A stretch of DNA of 64,000 nt from Neoceratodus forsteri (taxonomy: Eukaryota; Chordata; Ceratodontiformes; Ceratodontidae), in NCBI GenBank assembly GCA_016271365.2, contig CM057451.1:368735501-368799500 (forward strand), read 5' to 3'. The stretch's first letter is position 1; every line of letters begins with the position of its first letter. The notes under the pieces were generated by a model. It made no database searches. It saw nothing but the letters and a program-made list of their open reading frames with translations, and was not told the origin of the DNA. This document shows, piece after piece, positions 63,453 through 64,000 of the stretch. The translations under genes and the position numbers were made by a program.

Positions 63453-64000
63453 TGATGCAGCCAACTCGATAGAACCTTTCTCCAGGTGCTCCCGCTTGCC
63501 CCTCTCATAAATCACAAAAAAAAAAATCAACATGTTCCGTTAGCTTGGTTCGGTGCATCTGTGAAAGCAGAGGTAGTTGTCAGGAGTCTCCGAGTTCAAT
63601 TTTGGCAGCGGAGATGGTAAATGGAGACTGAAGTGTGACCCACGGTACCTCATCACACGCCGCCAAGTACTCTGAAGAAAGTGAGCAAGAAGACAAAAGT
63701 CCAGGCTCACTCTCCTCAATCGCAGCGGCTGCAGGGCACCAATAGCAAACCCCTCTGACACTCAAGCTTTTTCGGCAGGAATTTCGCCCCTTCGAGGAAG
63801 AGCTACATTCTTTGGCCACAGATTTCAAAAATGTGTATGGGGCCTTGGAGGATCTCACATGGCGTACCAGTGACGATGATGCTAGGATTGTGTCAGTGGA
63901 GAAGAGAATTGCAGCGTTTGACCCGGCAATGGTGGCTACAAGGAACTGTATTGCTAAACTAGAGGTGAAGATCGAGGACCTTGAAGGAAGGGAGGAGCCA
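63453..64000 (+). mobile_element. Tx1-type LINE, 5' end, continues past window
   Basis: A new element starts near 63453 (gatcacatgatgcagccaac), interrupting CR1 copy 6. It contains a short 5' untranslated region with an A run (63518-63529) and then ORF1. Assigned to the Tx1/L1 type from its ORF1. Confidence 0.72.
63640..64000 (+). pseudogene. Tx1/L1-type ORF1, N-terminal and coiled-coil part
   Basis: Reads SSHAAKYSEESEQEDKSPGS and, after a stop at about 63750, RPFEEELHSLATDFKN then LEDLTWRTSDDDARIVSVEK and IAKLEVKIEDLEGREEP to the window end. Regular hydrophobic spacing and the EDLEGREE-type ending are the coiled coil of L1 ORF1 proteins, just before the RNA-binding domain, which lies outside the window. 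In the family the protein forms trimers and binds element RNA. Confidence 0.75.

Overview
This window looks like eukaryotic, vertebrate nuclear DNA. I found no convincing host gene: no exon chain, RNA gene or conserved host protein. Nearly everything recognisable is a dead mobile element, many of them nested. The mix (CR1-clade LINEs, L2-like LINEs, Tx1-type L1 LINEs, a DIRS element with inverted ends, a Penelope-like element, tRNA-derived SINEs and a pogo/Tigger-like DNA transposon end) fits an amphibian best. A caecilian-like or similarly large amphibian genome is my guess, made from the element mix alone.

Layout. 1-3.6 kb: CR1 LINE (+). 3.6-6.3 kb: Tx1 LINE (+) with a stem-loop-rich insert. 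6.3-14.9 kb: DIRS element (-) hit by a CORE-SINE, a long SINE-like repeat and a 2.4 kb CR1. 15.5-21.0 kb: second Tx1 LINE (+) split by a CR1 3' end and an L2-like LINE. 21.2-44.1 kb: one Penelope-like element (+) that I reconstruct from colinear pieces at 21.2-22.1, 27.3-27.7, 38.1-38.3, 38.9-39.6 and 43.5-44.1 kb. It has been pulled apart by a CR1 copy (itself carrying a 2 kb fold-back element and a SINE), a tRNA-like repeat cluster, two L2-like LINEs one inside the other, three SINE-like repeats and a fourth L2-like LINE. Its terminal part carries a hammerhead-ribozyme-like core. 44.3-50.5 kb: CR1 end, SINE-like repeat, an LTR-like repeat, one Tigger-like terminus and a 180 bp tandem repeat. 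50.5-56.3 kb: a truncated and then a near full-length CR1 (-). 56.9-59.2 kb: SINE-like repeat, hairpin tandem repeats, a second LTR-like stretch and the other Tigger-like terminus. 59.5-64 kb: Tx1 fragment (-), L2-clade LINE (+), CR1 5' half (+), and the start of another Tx1 LINE (+) running off the end.

The elements interact mainly by nesting and by sharing 3' ends. A CORE-SINE carries the tail of the local L2-like LINE. A 560-640 bp SINE-like family, seen seven times (four copies with 14-17 bp target duplications, two with shorter ones), has A-rich target sites that suggest an L1/Tx1-type endonuclease. Every long reading frame is broken by stops or frameshifts, and several reverse transcriptases have lost their catalytic aspartates, so nothing here is predicted to be active. 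Assignments rest on reading motifs by eye. Boundaries are good to about 10-50 bases unless a target duplication is stated.
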